Position numbers and translations under genes: made by a program | Part shown: positions 1 to 7,385 of the stretch, in pieces | Position numbering within the stretch: the first letter of the stretch is position 1 | Layout of the letters: each line of letters opens with the position of its first letter | The notes under the pieces: model-generated | The model's database searches: none | Seen by the model: only the letters and a program-made list of their open reading frames with translations | What the model was told of the DNA's origin: nothing | Assembly (NCBI GenBank): GCA_016204125.1 | Contig: JACQLI010000057.1 | Span: 1 to 11,968, forward strand | Source: Candidatus Omnitrophota bacterium | Lineage (GTDB): Bacteria; Omnitrophota; Omnitrophia; Omnitrophales; JACQLI01 | Direction: 5' to 3' | DNA length: 11,968 nt

Positions 1-558
1 CTGATTGTGGCGACCAATAAGGATCTCGAAAGGGAAGTACGCGAAGGACGTTTTAGGGAAGATCTCTATTACCGATTGAACGTGGTTCCCATTTTTCTTC
101 CATCCTTAAGGGAAAGAAGAGAGGATATTCCCCTTCTTGTGAATCATTTTCTTGAGAGGGCAGGCAAAGAAAATAGGAAAAACGTAAAGTTTATCTCGGA
201 TCAAGCGATGGAAATCCTCATGGATTATGCTTGGCCTGGAAACGTACGCGAACTTGAAAATGCGTTGGAGCGAGCCGTCGTCCTTTGTAAAGGAGATACG
301 CTTACGCCCGATCTTTTTCCAATCCCCAAGGATTCCGAAGGAGCTGGCCTTACAACTTTTACTCCCCGCTCTGGAGGAGAAGCGCTTCCTTCTCTTTTAC
401 CCGAAGCGGTAGAGGCGCTTGAAAAGCAGATGATCGAATCAGCTCTTCAGAAGACAGGCGGGAACCAGAGGCGCGCTGCCCAGCTTCTGGGTTTAACCGA
501 GCGGATGATTGGATACAAGATTAAAACGTACGGACTTAAGGCACGCTCAGATAATTAA
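1..558 (+). CDS. NtrC-family sigma-54-dependent activator, C-terminal part (5' end outside window)
   Basis: The frame is open from base 1, so only the last 185 residues are visible. The stretch ATNKDLEREVREGRFREDLY (from residue 4) followed by YRLNV and LPSLRERREDI is the classic end of the sigma-54-interacting AAA+ domain, covering sensor I and the arginine region. A linker rich in Pro, Gly and Ser follows. The protein ends in a Fis-type helix-turn-helix at about residues 155-178 (GNQRRAAQLLGL, then YKIKTYGL), which binds enhancer DNA. Such proteins use ATP to open sigma-54 promoters. The Walker A motif, GAFTGA loop and any receiver domain lie upstream, so whether it is a phosphorylated response regulator cannot be seen. 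A sigma-54 promoter before amt, 1.9 kb downstream, suggests a nitrogen-control role like NtrC, but this is inference from context. Confidence 0.93.
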   Translation: MIVATNKDLEREVREGRFREDLYYRLNVVPIFLPSLRERREDIPLLVNHFLERAGKENRKNVKFISDQAMEILMDYAWPGNVRELENALERAVVLCKGDTLTPDLFPIPKDSEGAGLTTFTPRSGGEALPSLLPEAVEALEKQMIESALQKTGGNQRRAAQLLGLTERMIGYKIKTYGLKARSDN

Positions 559-572
559 GGTTTACTTTTCAT

Positions 573-2300
573 ATGGCTCTTCTTATTAAAAAGGTAGAAA
601 GACCTCGCGATTTAAAATGGTTTCAGGCGGGCGCCATGCTCTATGGCGACTGGGGAACCAGCAAAGCCTACGTCTTGGGAATCGCCTTCACCCTCTGCGG
701 CCACGCATCCTGGTTTTTCCTCGGTTTGATGTCGCTTCTTACCGCCTTAGTCGGCATCTGTTATATGATCATTTGCCGCATGTATCCCGACGGTGGCGGA
801 GTTTATTCCTCAGTCAAACACAGGTCGCAGAATCTGGCTGTCATCGGAGCATTTTTACTGATCGCAGATTACGTAGTGACTGCGTCGTTGAGTGCCCTTA
901 GTGCCTTTCAGTATTTCAATTTCCCTCATCCTGAAATTTGGGCCATCGGTTCAATCCTTACAATCGGTGCAATCAATTATGTAGGACCGACCAAAGGGGG
1001 AAGTATCGCTGTAGTGATTGGACTTTTTGCCTCAGTTACGGCCGCCGTTCTTTTTATTTTTACGCTTCCCCACCTTCCTCATGTGGAACTTACTTTGCCT
1101 CGTGGGGGATGGTCTACCAATTGGTCTCGATTTGTTGGTATTGTCTTGGCGCTTTCAGGCGTTGAGGCGGTGGCCAATATGACTGGCATTATGGAGCATC
1201 CAGTTGAAAAGACATCGAAACGAGCCATCTGGCCTGTACTTCTTGAAGTCTCCATCCTCACTTTTCTTCTCGGTATTGCTATGAACGCGATCCCTGGTTT
1301 AACAAGCCATACCGAAGACATGTTGCGAGCACTGGGTTCCTATTACATCGGTCCCTGGTATGGACAGATTATTTCCGTTGTTTTCGCTCTTCTGCTGCTT
1401 TCTGCGGTCAATACCGCGGTCAGCGATTTGGTAAGTATTCAATTTGCCATGGCGAGGGATCGAGAGCTTCCCGCTGTATTCGCGCGGCTCAATAGTTTTG
1501 GCATGCCTGCTCTCGCCCTCGTTGTGGCTACGGTAGTGCCCGTGCTCGTTTTAATCTTCGAACATAATCTGCTTCACCTCGCTTCGTTATATGCCATTGG
1601 CGTGGTGGGTGCGATTACACTCAATCTGGGTTCGAGCGCCACGAACTTTAATATCGAACTTAAGACATGGGAAAGGGCGCTCCTTTTTGTTGCTACTGGG
1701 ATTTTACTTTTGATTGAAATTACGATTGCCTTTGAGAAACATAACGCCCTTCTTTTTGCGCTAACGATTTTGGGAACAGGATTGGTCCTCCGATTCGCTG
1801 CCAGGGCGGTAGTACCCATTCCAATCCCCGAGATGGTACGGTCGATCAATGTCCTTACCGTTTCCGAAGCCAAGGAGATCGCACCGCTTTACAAGAGCTC
1901 ATCTTTAGTCGCCTTCAGATCAATTAACCCATTTTTGCTAGAGGAAGCTGCTTTAAGAGTGAAGGCAAAGGGTGAGAATTCCATCTATTTGGTTTATGTA
2001 GAGGAGAGCCCTCCCTCACGTGAACTCCCGACCGAAATCGAACCATCGCTGAAATCTCTCGAACTTTTGGGCGAGGCTCAGCAGGAACTGGAAAAGAAAG
2101 GGATTACCGCAGTGCCTGTGTGGCGTTTGGGTGAGGATCCTGGCAAGCTGATCGCGGAGGCCGCACGTGAGCTTGAAGTCAATACGGTCATGATTGGTGC
2201 TACACGCAGAAGCGCGCTCGTGAATCTGTTACGAGGAGACGTCTTACGCACGCTTACCAAACGCCTGCCGCAGAAGTGCCGTTTAGTGATTAGCGGATAG
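573..2300 (+). CDS. APC-superfamily amino acid permease with C-terminal USP-like domain
   Basis: This 575-residue inner-membrane protein has two parts. Residues from about 14 to 415 are highly hydrophobic with roughly 12 membrane segments. An APC-like first helix carries GDWGTS at 25-30, and a TM6-like segment carries SGVEAVANMTG from residue 195, both typical of amino acid/polyamine transporters. From about residue 425 the chain is soluble and ends in a universal-stress-protein-like fold with GATRRS at 542-547 followed by LLRGDVL, resembling the nucleotide-binding loop of UspA. The C-terminal domain may sense nucleotide or energy state. The substrate cannot be read from sequence. The gene starts 14 bp after the sigma-54 activator and may be co-transcribed with it. 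The Shine-Dalgarno is weak: a TAAGG overlapping the preceding stop. No clear terminator follows the stop. Confidence 0.88.
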   Translation: MALLIKKVERPRDLKWFQAGAMLYGDWGTSKAYVLGIAFTLCGHASWFFLGLMSLLTALVGICYMIICRMYPDGGGVYSSVKHRSQNLAVIGAFLLIADYVVTASLSALSAFQYFNFPHPEIWAIGSILTIGAINYVGPTKGGSIAVVIGLFASVTAAVLFIFTLPHLPHVELTLPRGGWSTNWSRFVGIVLALSGVEAVANMTGIMEHPVEKTSKRAIWPVLLEVSILTFLLGIAMNAIPGLTSHTEDMLRALGSYYIGPWYGQIISVVFALLLLSAVNTAVSDLVSIQFAMARDRELPAVFARLNSFGMPALALVVATVVPVLVLIFEHNLLHLASLYAIGVVGAITLNLGSSATNFNIELKTWERALLFVATGILLLIEITIAFEKHNALLFALTILGTGLVLRFAARAVVPIPIPEMVRSINVLTVSEAKEIAPLYKSSSLVAFRSINPFLLEEAALRVKAKGENSIYLVYVEESPPSRELPTEIEPSLKSLELLGEAQQELEKKGITAVPVWRLGEDPGKLIAEAARELEVNTVMIGATRRSALVNLLRGDVLRTLTKRLPQKCRLVISG

Positions 2301-2470
2301 TTTCCTACAAAATTGAAGTTTCTCGCCTCTAAATAACAAAATTGTCGTAGCTGAGATTCCTCGAAATTTTACCCCGATAGAAAGATTCCCCTTTTGTTCC
2401 TTCCACTAGTGAGCACAAAGAGAGGGGGTTACGTCTGAACTTCCTATCTGGACTCCAAATTTCCTAACCC

Positions 2471-2486
2471 TGGCATGCAAGTTGCA
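2471..2486 (+). promoter_or_regulatory. Sigma-54 (-24/-12) promoter for amt-glnK-glnA
   Basis: The sequence TGGCATGCAAGTTGCA fits the sigma-54 consensus TGGCAC-N5-TTGCW, differing only at the sixth base of the -24 element. The invariant GG (2472-2473) and GC (2484-2485) are separated by exactly 10 bases, as required. Transcription would begin near 2497, giving a leader of about 70 nt before the amt start codon. It lies in the 266-bp gap 2301-2566, which holds no gene. I looked upstream for an NtrC-type enhancer dyad (GCAC...GTGC) and found none that is convincing; an activator site must be assumed or lie elsewhere. The linked sigma-54 activator at the left edge is the natural candidate regulator. 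Confidence 0.82.
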
Positions 2487-2566
2487 ATTCATAAGGCCAA
2501 CGTATTATTCCTCTAGACCAAGGGATTTTTCAGTAATCGAATCAAGACAGTGAAAGGAGATCTTTT

Positions 2567-3928
2567 ATGGATCCGAAAGTAATGGCAGATACAATTTGGA
2601 CTCTCATCACAGCCATGCTCGTTTTCTTTATGAATGCTGGCTTTGCGTGTGTTGAAGCTGGTTTCCAACAGAGCAAAAATTGCGTAAACGTTCTTTCTAA
2701 GAATTTCGTCGTTTTCGCCTGCTCAACTGTTGCCTTTTGGTTTATTGGTTGGGGATTGATGTTTGGGGATGGAAATCCCTTCTATGGGTTACAGGGACTT
2801 TTTATGTTGCACGGTACCGATAATAGTCCCGCAACAGGCGATGCCTATCAAGGGGTTTATAGTGCCATTGCGTGGACTGGAGTTCCGCTCCTCGCCAAGT
2901 TTTTCTTTCAGCTAGTATTTGCAGGAACCGGTGCTACCATTGTTTCAGGAGCTGTGGGTGGGAGAATTAAATATCTTTCGTTCATCCTCTTTTCATTTCT
3001 TTACATTGCCTTTCTTTACTCGGTTACGGGTCATTGGATCTGGGGGGGAGGTTGGCTTGCCAAACTAGGGTTTTGGGATTTTGCAGGATCAAGTGTGGTC
3101 CATTCTTCAGGAGGTTGGGCCGCTTTGGCTGGTGCGATAGCGCTAGGACCCCGTTTCGGAAAGTACGGCCCTAACGGAAAAATCAATGTGATCCCCGGAC
3201 ATAATATGTCCTTGGCACTTATCGGAACCTTCATCTTGTGGCTTGGTTGGTTTGGATTTAATCCTGGAAGCACTATGGCAGCGGATCCGAGATTAATCGC
3301 CCACATCTGTGTTACAACAAACATGGCTGCAGCAACGGGTATTTTAGCGTCAACTTTGACCTCTTGGGTCCTCTTGAAGAAACCAGACCTTGGAATGACT
3401 CTCAACGGATGCCTTGCAGGTCTTGTTGCGATCACAGCCCCTTGTGCCTTCGTGAGCGTTGGGAGTTCGGCCATCATTGGTTTCGTCGCGGGTACTTTAG
3501 TAGTGCTTGCTGTGATTTTCTTTGATCGAATCCATGTAGACGATCCTGTGGGTGCTGTTTCTGTACACATGGTGAATGGCGTGTGGGGTACTTTCTCTGT
3601 AGGGCTGTTTGCGCAGGATTGGGTCAGCCCAAACACAACGGGTAATGGACTTTTGTTTGGGGGCGGCACAAAGCTTCTGATGGCCCAGTTGACAGGTATT
3701 GGCGCGGTTGCGGTGTACACCTTTGTGGTAGCCTTGATCTTCTGGTACCTCATTAAGTTTATTATAGGAATCCGTGTTAGTCTCCAGGAAGAAATTGAGG
3801 GATTGGACATTGGAGAGCATGGAAACGTTGCTTATCCCGATTTCGTCTCTCGCAAGCCACACTACAGCTTTATAGGTCTCGGGAGCACGGCAGAAGAAAG
3901 CACGCCCGAATTTGCTGGAAAAAGATAA
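2567..3928 (+). CDS. amt: Ammonium transporter, Amt/MEP/Rh family
   Basis: The protein has 453 residues and about 11 membrane helices. It forms a trimeric inner-membrane channel that takes up ammonium when nitrogen is scarce. The twin pore histidines are present: H179 in VVHSSGGWAALAG and H334 in VDDPVGAVSVHMVNGVWG. The FQLVFAGTGATIVSG stretch carries the outer Phe-gate region, and LGWFGFNPGS the second gate region. The conserved cytoplasmic tail, EEIEGLDIGEHGNVAYPDF, is the surface by which P-II (GlnK) plugs the pore; about 25 further residues of uncertain role follow. The ATG is preceded by a strong Shine-Dalgarno, AAAGGAGA at 2553-2560. The sigma-54 promoter upstream implies induction by nitrogen limitation. 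The P-II gene begins 19 bp downstream, the usual amtB-glnK pairing. Confidence 0.97.
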   Translation: MDPKVMADTIWTLITAMLVFFMNAGFACVEAGFQQSKNCVNVLSKNFVVFACSTVAFWFIGWGLMFGDGNPFYGLQGLFMLHGTDNSPATGDAYQGVYSAIAWTGVPLLAKFFFQLVFAGTGATIVSGAVGGRIKYLSFILFSFLYIAFLYSVTGHWIWGGGWLAKLGFWDFAGSSVVHSSGGWAALAGAIALGPRFGKYGPNGKINVIPGHNMSLALIGTFILWLGWFGFNPGSTMAADPRLIAHICVTTNMAAATGILASTLTSWVLLKKPDLGMTLNGCLAGLVAITAPCAFVSVGSSAIIGFVAGTLVVLAVIFFDRIHVDDPVGAVSVHMVNGVWGTFSVGLFAQDWVSPNTTGNGLLFGGGTKLLMAQLTGIGAVAVYTFVVALIFWYLIKFIIGIRVSLQEEIEGLDIGEHGNVAYPDFVSRKPHYSFIGLGSTAEESTPEFAGKR

Positions 3929-3947
3929 GAAAGAGAGGAGTACCACC

Positions 3948-4289
3948 ATGAAAAAAATCGAAGCAATCATCAGGCCAGAAAAGCTAGACGGAGTACGGGT
4001 CGCTTTGGAACGCTCAGGCTATCCTGGCATTACGATCACAGATATCGAAGGGCACGGTCTTCAGAAAGGTACGATTCAGCAGTGGAGGGGAGAGAAATAC
4101 AAAGTCGATTTTCTTCCCAAAATTAAGGTGGAAATCGTAGCCACGAATGAGGATTCAGAGAAGATCATTCAAGCCCTTCTGCAATCAGCCTATACAGGCG
4201 CTGTAGGAGACGGCAAGATCTTTATCTATGAGGTAGAAGAGGCCGTACGAATCCGAACCCGAGAACGGGGAGAGAGAGCCCTCGTTTAG
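3948..4289 (+). CDS. glnK: Nitrogen regulatory protein P-II (GlnK/GlnB type)
   Basis: This 113-residue trimeric signalling protein binds ATP/ADP and 2-oxoglutarate and controls Amt, the adenylyltransferase and nitrogen regulators. The T-loop RGEKYKVDFLPKIKVEIV includes Tyr51, the uridylylation site, at its canonical position. The B-loop TGAVGDGKIFIY binds nucleotide, and the C-terminal EAVRIRTRERGERAL is standard. I chose the ATG at 3948 because it has a good Shine-Dalgarno (AGAGAGGAG, 3932-3940) and gives the normal family length. An upstream TTG in the same frame at 3912 would add 12 unconserved residues and overlap the end of amt. Position right after amt favours the name glnK; GlnK and GlnB cannot be told apart from sequence alone. 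It probably blocks Amt when nitrogen is plentiful. Confidence 0.96.
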   Translation: MKKIEAIIRPEKLDGVRVALERSGYPGITITDIEGHGLQKGTIQQWRGEKYKVDFLPKIKVEIVATNEDSEKIIQALLQSAYTGAVGDGKIFIYEVEEAVRIRTRERGERALV

Positions 4290-4300
4290 GAATTTCAAGC

Positions 4301-4329
4301 TTTACAGACGGGCCCGATTTTTGTAAGAT
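4301..4329 (+). promoter_or_regulatory. Candidate sigma-70 promoter for glnA
   Basis: TTTACA (4301-4306) and TAAGAT (4324-4329) are separated by 17 bp, matching the -35 and -10 consensus at 5 and 4 of 6 positions. Transcription would start near 4336, about 85 nt before the glnA start. It lies in the 131-bp glnK-glnA gap, which is otherwise empty of genes. It would allow basal glnA expression independent of the sigma-54 promoter, as is common for glnA. Such matches arise by chance, so this is tentative. Confidence 0.35.
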
Positions 4330-4337
4330 AGCGGGCC
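4311..4337 (+). other. GC-rich hairpin in the glnK-glnA spacer
   Basis: GGCCCG (4311-4316) can pair with CGGGCC (4332-4337), a 6-bp all-GC stem with a 15-nt loop. No run of T follows, so it is not a normal intrinsic terminator. It may stabilise the 3' end of amt-glnK mRNA after processing, or reduce read-through into glnA. It overlaps the candidate -10 region of the glnA promoter. Confidence 0.35.
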
Positions 4338-4420
4338 TCAAGTGAGGAAGTACCCCCGCATTTAGGCGGTCTTGCCCACGGTAATTTTTTCCATTCAGAA
4401 AACCAAAGGAGGAAGTTTCT

Positions 4421-5914
4421 ATGACGACGCTCGTTACAGGGAAGGATCGGGAAGAAGAGCTGATCGAAGCTACGCGTCCCACCACGCCAGAAGAGATCAA
4501 GCGCTTCATCCAAAAGAACAAAATTCAGATTATTGACTTCAAATTCAACGATCTACCAGGTCTTTGGCAGCACTTTTCAATTCCTGCCACCGATTTGGTG
4601 GATTACGATAAATTAGAAAATAGCATCTGGGTCGAGGGAATCGGTTTTGATGGTTCCTCCATCCGCGGATTCCAAAAGATTCAAGAGTCCGACATGATCC
4701 TGATGCCCGATCCGACCACAGCAGCTGTAGATCCTGTTTGTCAGATCCCCACACTCAGCATCATTTGCGACGTCTACGATCCTATCACTCGCGAGCCCTA
4801 TTCGAGAGACCCTCGCTACATTGCCCGCAAGGCCGAAGAGCATTTGAAAAAGACAGGCATTGCAGACTTGAGCTATTGGGGGCCTGAGCTAGAGTTTTTC
4901 ATCTTTGATGACATCCGTTTCGATCAGGGTGAAAATTTCGGTTACTACTACCTTGATTCAGTTGAAGGTGACTGGAATACAGGTAGAGAAGAGAAGCCCA
5001 ACCTTGGTTACAAGCCGCGGTACAAAGAAGGTTACTTTCCTGTTCCTCCTCACGACACCCTCCAGGACATTCGTTCGGAGATTATCTTAACACTTCGTCG
5101 TGTGGGAGTTCCTGTTGAGGTGCATCATCATGAAGTTGCCACCGCAGGCCAGTGCGAAATCGACATGCGGTATGCCCCACTTACGAAGATGGCTGACAAC
5201 GTGATGTGGTACAAATACGTGGTGAAAAACACCGCCCGTAAGTACAACAAGGTTGCCACGTTCATGCCGAAGCCGATCTTCAAAGACAATGGTTCAGGAA
5301 TGCACGTTCACCAGAGCCTTTGGAAAGACGGCAAACCGCTTTTCTATGACGGCAAGGGTTATGCTCTCACAAGCGAGATGTGCCGTTGGTACATTGGGGG
5401 ACTTCTCAAACACGCCCACGCACTCATGGCCTTCTGCGCACCGACCACCAACTCTTACAAGCGGCTTGTTCCTGGGTACGAGGCTCCTGTAAACCTTGTT
5501 TTCTCTCAGCGTAACCGCTCCGCCGCTTGCCGCATTCCGATGTATAACAATAATCCGAGTGCGAAGAGAATTGAATTCCGTTGCCCCGATCCTTCAGCGA
5601 ATGCCTATCTTGCCTTCGCGGCACTCTTGATGGCTGGGCTCGATGGTGTCAAGAACAGAATCGATCCAGGCCAGCCTCTCGACAAGAATATCTACGAACT
5701 TGAGGGAGCTGAAAAGGCGAAGATCAGGACCGTTCCTGGTTCTCTCGAAGAGTCTCTCAATGCTCTTGAGAAGGACAGTGATTTCCTGCTTCAGGGCGGC
5801 GTTTTTACAAAAGACGTTTTGGACATCTGGCTCGAGTACAAGCGGACTGTGGAGATTGACGCAGTGCGTCTTCGTCCGCATCCACACGAGTTTTACCTCT
5901 ACTTCGACATCTAA
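4421..5914 (+). CDS. glnA: Glutamine synthetase, type I (beta-like, with adenylylation site)
   Basis: GlnA joins glutamate and ammonium to glutamine using ATP, as a cytoplasmic dodecamer. The 497-residue chain shows the family signatures: FDGSSIRGF latch region, metal ligands E156 and E158 in GPELEFFIFDD, HHHEVATAGQ, the ATP-binding KPIFKDNGSGMHVHQSL, NRSAACRIP, and RIEFRCPDPSANAYLAFAALL. Tyr425 in DKNIYEL matches the tyrosine adenylylated in enteric GlnA (Tyr397), so activity control by GlnE-type modification is likely. The start is fixed by a strong Shine-Dalgarno, AAAGGAGG (4405-4412). It gives an N-terminal extension of about 20 charged residues compared with E. coli GlnA, with no internal Met to use instead. 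It lies 131 bp behind glnK and is probably read both from the amt promoter and from its own. Confidence 0.97.
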   Translation: MTTLVTGKDREEELIEATRPTTPEEIKRFIQKNKIQIIDFKFNDLPGLWQHFSIPATDLVDYDKLENSIWVEGIGFDGSSIRGFQKIQESDMILMPDPTTAAVDPVCQIPTLSIICDVYDPITREPYSRDPRYIARKAEEHLKKTGIADLSYWGPELEFFIFDDIRFDQGENFGYYYLDSVEGDWNTGREEKPNLGYKPRYKEGYFPVPPHDTLQDIRSEIILTLRRVGVPVEVHHHEVATAGQCEIDMRYAPLTKMADNVMWYKYVVKNTARKYNKVATFMPKPIFKDNGSGMHVHQSLWKDGKPLFYDGKGYALTSEMCRWYIGGLLKHAHALMAFCAPTTNSYKRLVPGYEAPVNLVFSQRNRSAACRIPMYNNNPSAKRIEFRCPDPSANAYLAFAALLMAGLDGVKNRIDPGQPLDKNIYELEGAEKAKIRTVPGSLEESLNALEKDSDFLLQGGVFTKDVLDIWLEYKRTVEIDAVRLRPHPHEFYLYFDI

Positions 5915-5920
5915 TCATTG

Positions 5921-7372
5921 ATGTCATTGCCTGAAGGGCAAGACGTTTTGGGGCGATTCCCAAAAGGAATCGCCCCTCTTCGTTTCAGCTCCTTTCCTCC
6001 CTTTCCTGGGTTTTTCGCGATGGTCGGACCTGGAATTGTTTGGATGGCCCTTGCGCAAGGGTCAAGTGAACTCATCTGGTGGCCCTATTTAATCGCGAAA
6101 TATGGTCTCGCTTTCCTCTTTCTTTTAATTCCTGCATGCCTTCTTCAATTTCCTGTTAACTACACGATTGGCTGTTACACCGCTCTCACGGGTGAAACGA
6201 TCTTCCAAGGTTTTATCCGTTTGAACCGTTGGTTAGCCCTCATTCTTTGGATCCTCATGACAGCCTCTTTCTTATGGTTTGGCGCCTTCGCCTCGGCTGG
6301 CGGAACTGCACTTGCCGCCATGACCCACTTCCCATCGGGATGGGGAGAACAGGGCCAAACGCTTTTTTGGACTTATCTTTCGATGGCGGTTTTCTTTTCG
6401 GCGATTCTTTTTAGCCGTGTGGTCTATCCTGTAATTGAAAAAATCATGTGGGGAGTGGCCATCTTTACCTTAATCGGTCTAGTCGTCGCTTGTTTCCATC
6501 CTGATGTCTCAAGTTTTATCCCACGTTTTCTTAAAAGTATTGTGATTCCAGAAAGACTCACTCGTCCGTGGGATTCTGCAGATGCTACCAAGCTTCTTAC
6601 AGGAATTACCTTTGCAGGGTTGGGAGGGTTCTGGACCCTTTTTTATTCCTATTGGCTGAGAGAAAAAGGCGTAGGAATGGGAGCTCGTGTGGGGAGGGTG
6701 ACAAGTCCTCTAACAGGCAAAGAGGAGATCATCCCTGATGCGGGTTTCACGTTCGAAGAGAATAAAGATAATCTCAAAGCGGTCAGTCAGTGGAAGAAGT
6801 TTCTTGTTTTCGATTCGAGCATTGGGATTTTTGGTAACATCTTTACCACTCTTCTAACCTGCCTTTTGGCTTTTGCCGTTCTTCATCCCAAGGGACTTCT
6901 TCCTCAGGGGTATGAGATTGCAGTAGTGCAGGCGAAATTTTTTGAGGTGAGCTGGGGACATATAGGACGTATCCTTTTCTTATTTGTCGCAGCCGCTTTT
7001 CTTTCCGATACTTGGCTTGCAACCCTTGACGGCGTGAGTCACATTCAAGCAGATTTTTTCCATAGTTTCTTTCCCAGCGCGCGCGCAAAAAGTTTTCGTT
7101 GGTGGTACTACCTCTTTGTTGGTCTGTTGACCGTAATCACTATGGTCACAACCCCTCTTGCTCAGCCAGGTTCCCTGATTCTTCTCTCGGCAGTGATCGG
7201 ATTCATCGGAACCGTGATCTTTACCTTTGCTCTGATCGCAATGAATACGAAGCTCCTTCCGAGCCTCGTTCCAAGGTCCGCCTGTCCTGGGAAAATGGCT
7301 AACGGTCTCCTCGCCTTGAGCGCCGTCTCTTATCTCATTCTGGCCGTTGCCTACCTCGTGGCTTTGAGATAA
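5921..7372 (+). CDS. Nramp-like (LeuT-fold) membrane transporter with atypical metal-site motifs
   Basis: This 483-residue protein has about 11-12 membrane segments and resembles the Nramp family from GPGIVWMALAQGSSELIWWP (residue 36) onward. Classical Nramp Mn/Fe transporters have DPGN in helix 1 and an MPH motif in helix 6. Here helix 1 reads AQGSSE (45-50), and the helix-6 region (about 227-250) reads TGITFAGLGGFWTLFYSYW, so the usual metal ligands are missing. It is therefore a divergent relative, and its substrate is unknown. A soluble loop rich in charged residues and Gly follows helix 6. The start is uncertain: ATG 5921 (TTG 5918 is adjacent) lies just after the glnA stop, but neither has a Shine-Dalgarno and the glnA terminator falls in codons 10-19. 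The next in-frame start, ATG 6020, lies at the very edge of helix 1. The PPFPGFF segment before it looks like part of the protein. Confidence 0.85.
   Translation: MSLPEGQDVLGRFPKGIAPLRFSSFPPFPGFFAMVGPGIVWMALAQGSSELIWWPYLIAKYGLAFLFLLIPACLLQFPVNYTIGCYTALTGETIFQGFIRLNRWLALILWILMTASFLWFGAFASAGGTALAAMTHFPSGWGEQGQTLFWTYLSMAVFFSAILFSRVVYPVIEKIMWGVAIFTLIGLVVACFHPDVSSFIPRFLKSIVIPERLTRPWDSADATKLLTGITFAGLGGFWTLFYSYWLREKGVGMGARVGRVTSPLTGKEEIIPDAGFTFEENKDNLKAVSQWKKFLVFDSSIGIFGNIFTTLLTCLLAFAVLHPKGLLPQGYEIAVVQAKFFEVSWGHIGRILFLFVAAAFLSDTWLATLDGVSHIQADFFHSFFPSARAKSFRWWYYLFVGLLTVITMVTTPLAQPGSLILLSAVIGFIGTVIFTFALIAMNTKLLPSLVPRSACPGKMANGLLALSAVSYLILAVAYLVALR
5950..5985 (+). terminator. Probable intrinsic terminator of glnA
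   Basis: GGGGCGATTCC (5950-5960) and GGAATCGCCCC (5966-5976) form a perfect 11-bp stem with a 5-nt loop, CAAAA. The following TCTTCGTTT is moderately T-rich. The position, 35 bp after the glnA stop, is right for ending the amt-glnK-glnA transcript. The weak T-tract suggests partial termination. The hairpin lies within the open frame assigned to the next gene. Confidence 0.65.
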
Positions 7373-7385
7373 GATACCAAGGAAT

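Noticed and set aside
2307..2344. Direct repeat ACAAAATTG (2307-2315 and 2336-2344) upstream of the amt promoter
   Set aside because: Nine AT-rich bases repeated 29 bp apart can occur by chance and do not resemble the NtrC dyad; too weak to call an operator.
2385..2428. Loose inverted repeat CCCCTTTTGT / ACAAAGAGAGGGG as a terminator for the permease
   Set aside because: Arms differ by several bases, the loop is long and no T-run follows.
3031..3810. Long minus-strand open frame (259 codons) opposite amt
   Set aside because: It lies wholly inside a confident amt gene, has no Shine-Dalgarno or recognisable domain, and is explained by the codon pattern of the sense strand.
3912..3947. Upstream TTG start for the P-II gene
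   Set aside because: It overlaps the amt stop region and adds residues absent from the family; ATG 3948 has its own Shine-Dalgarno.
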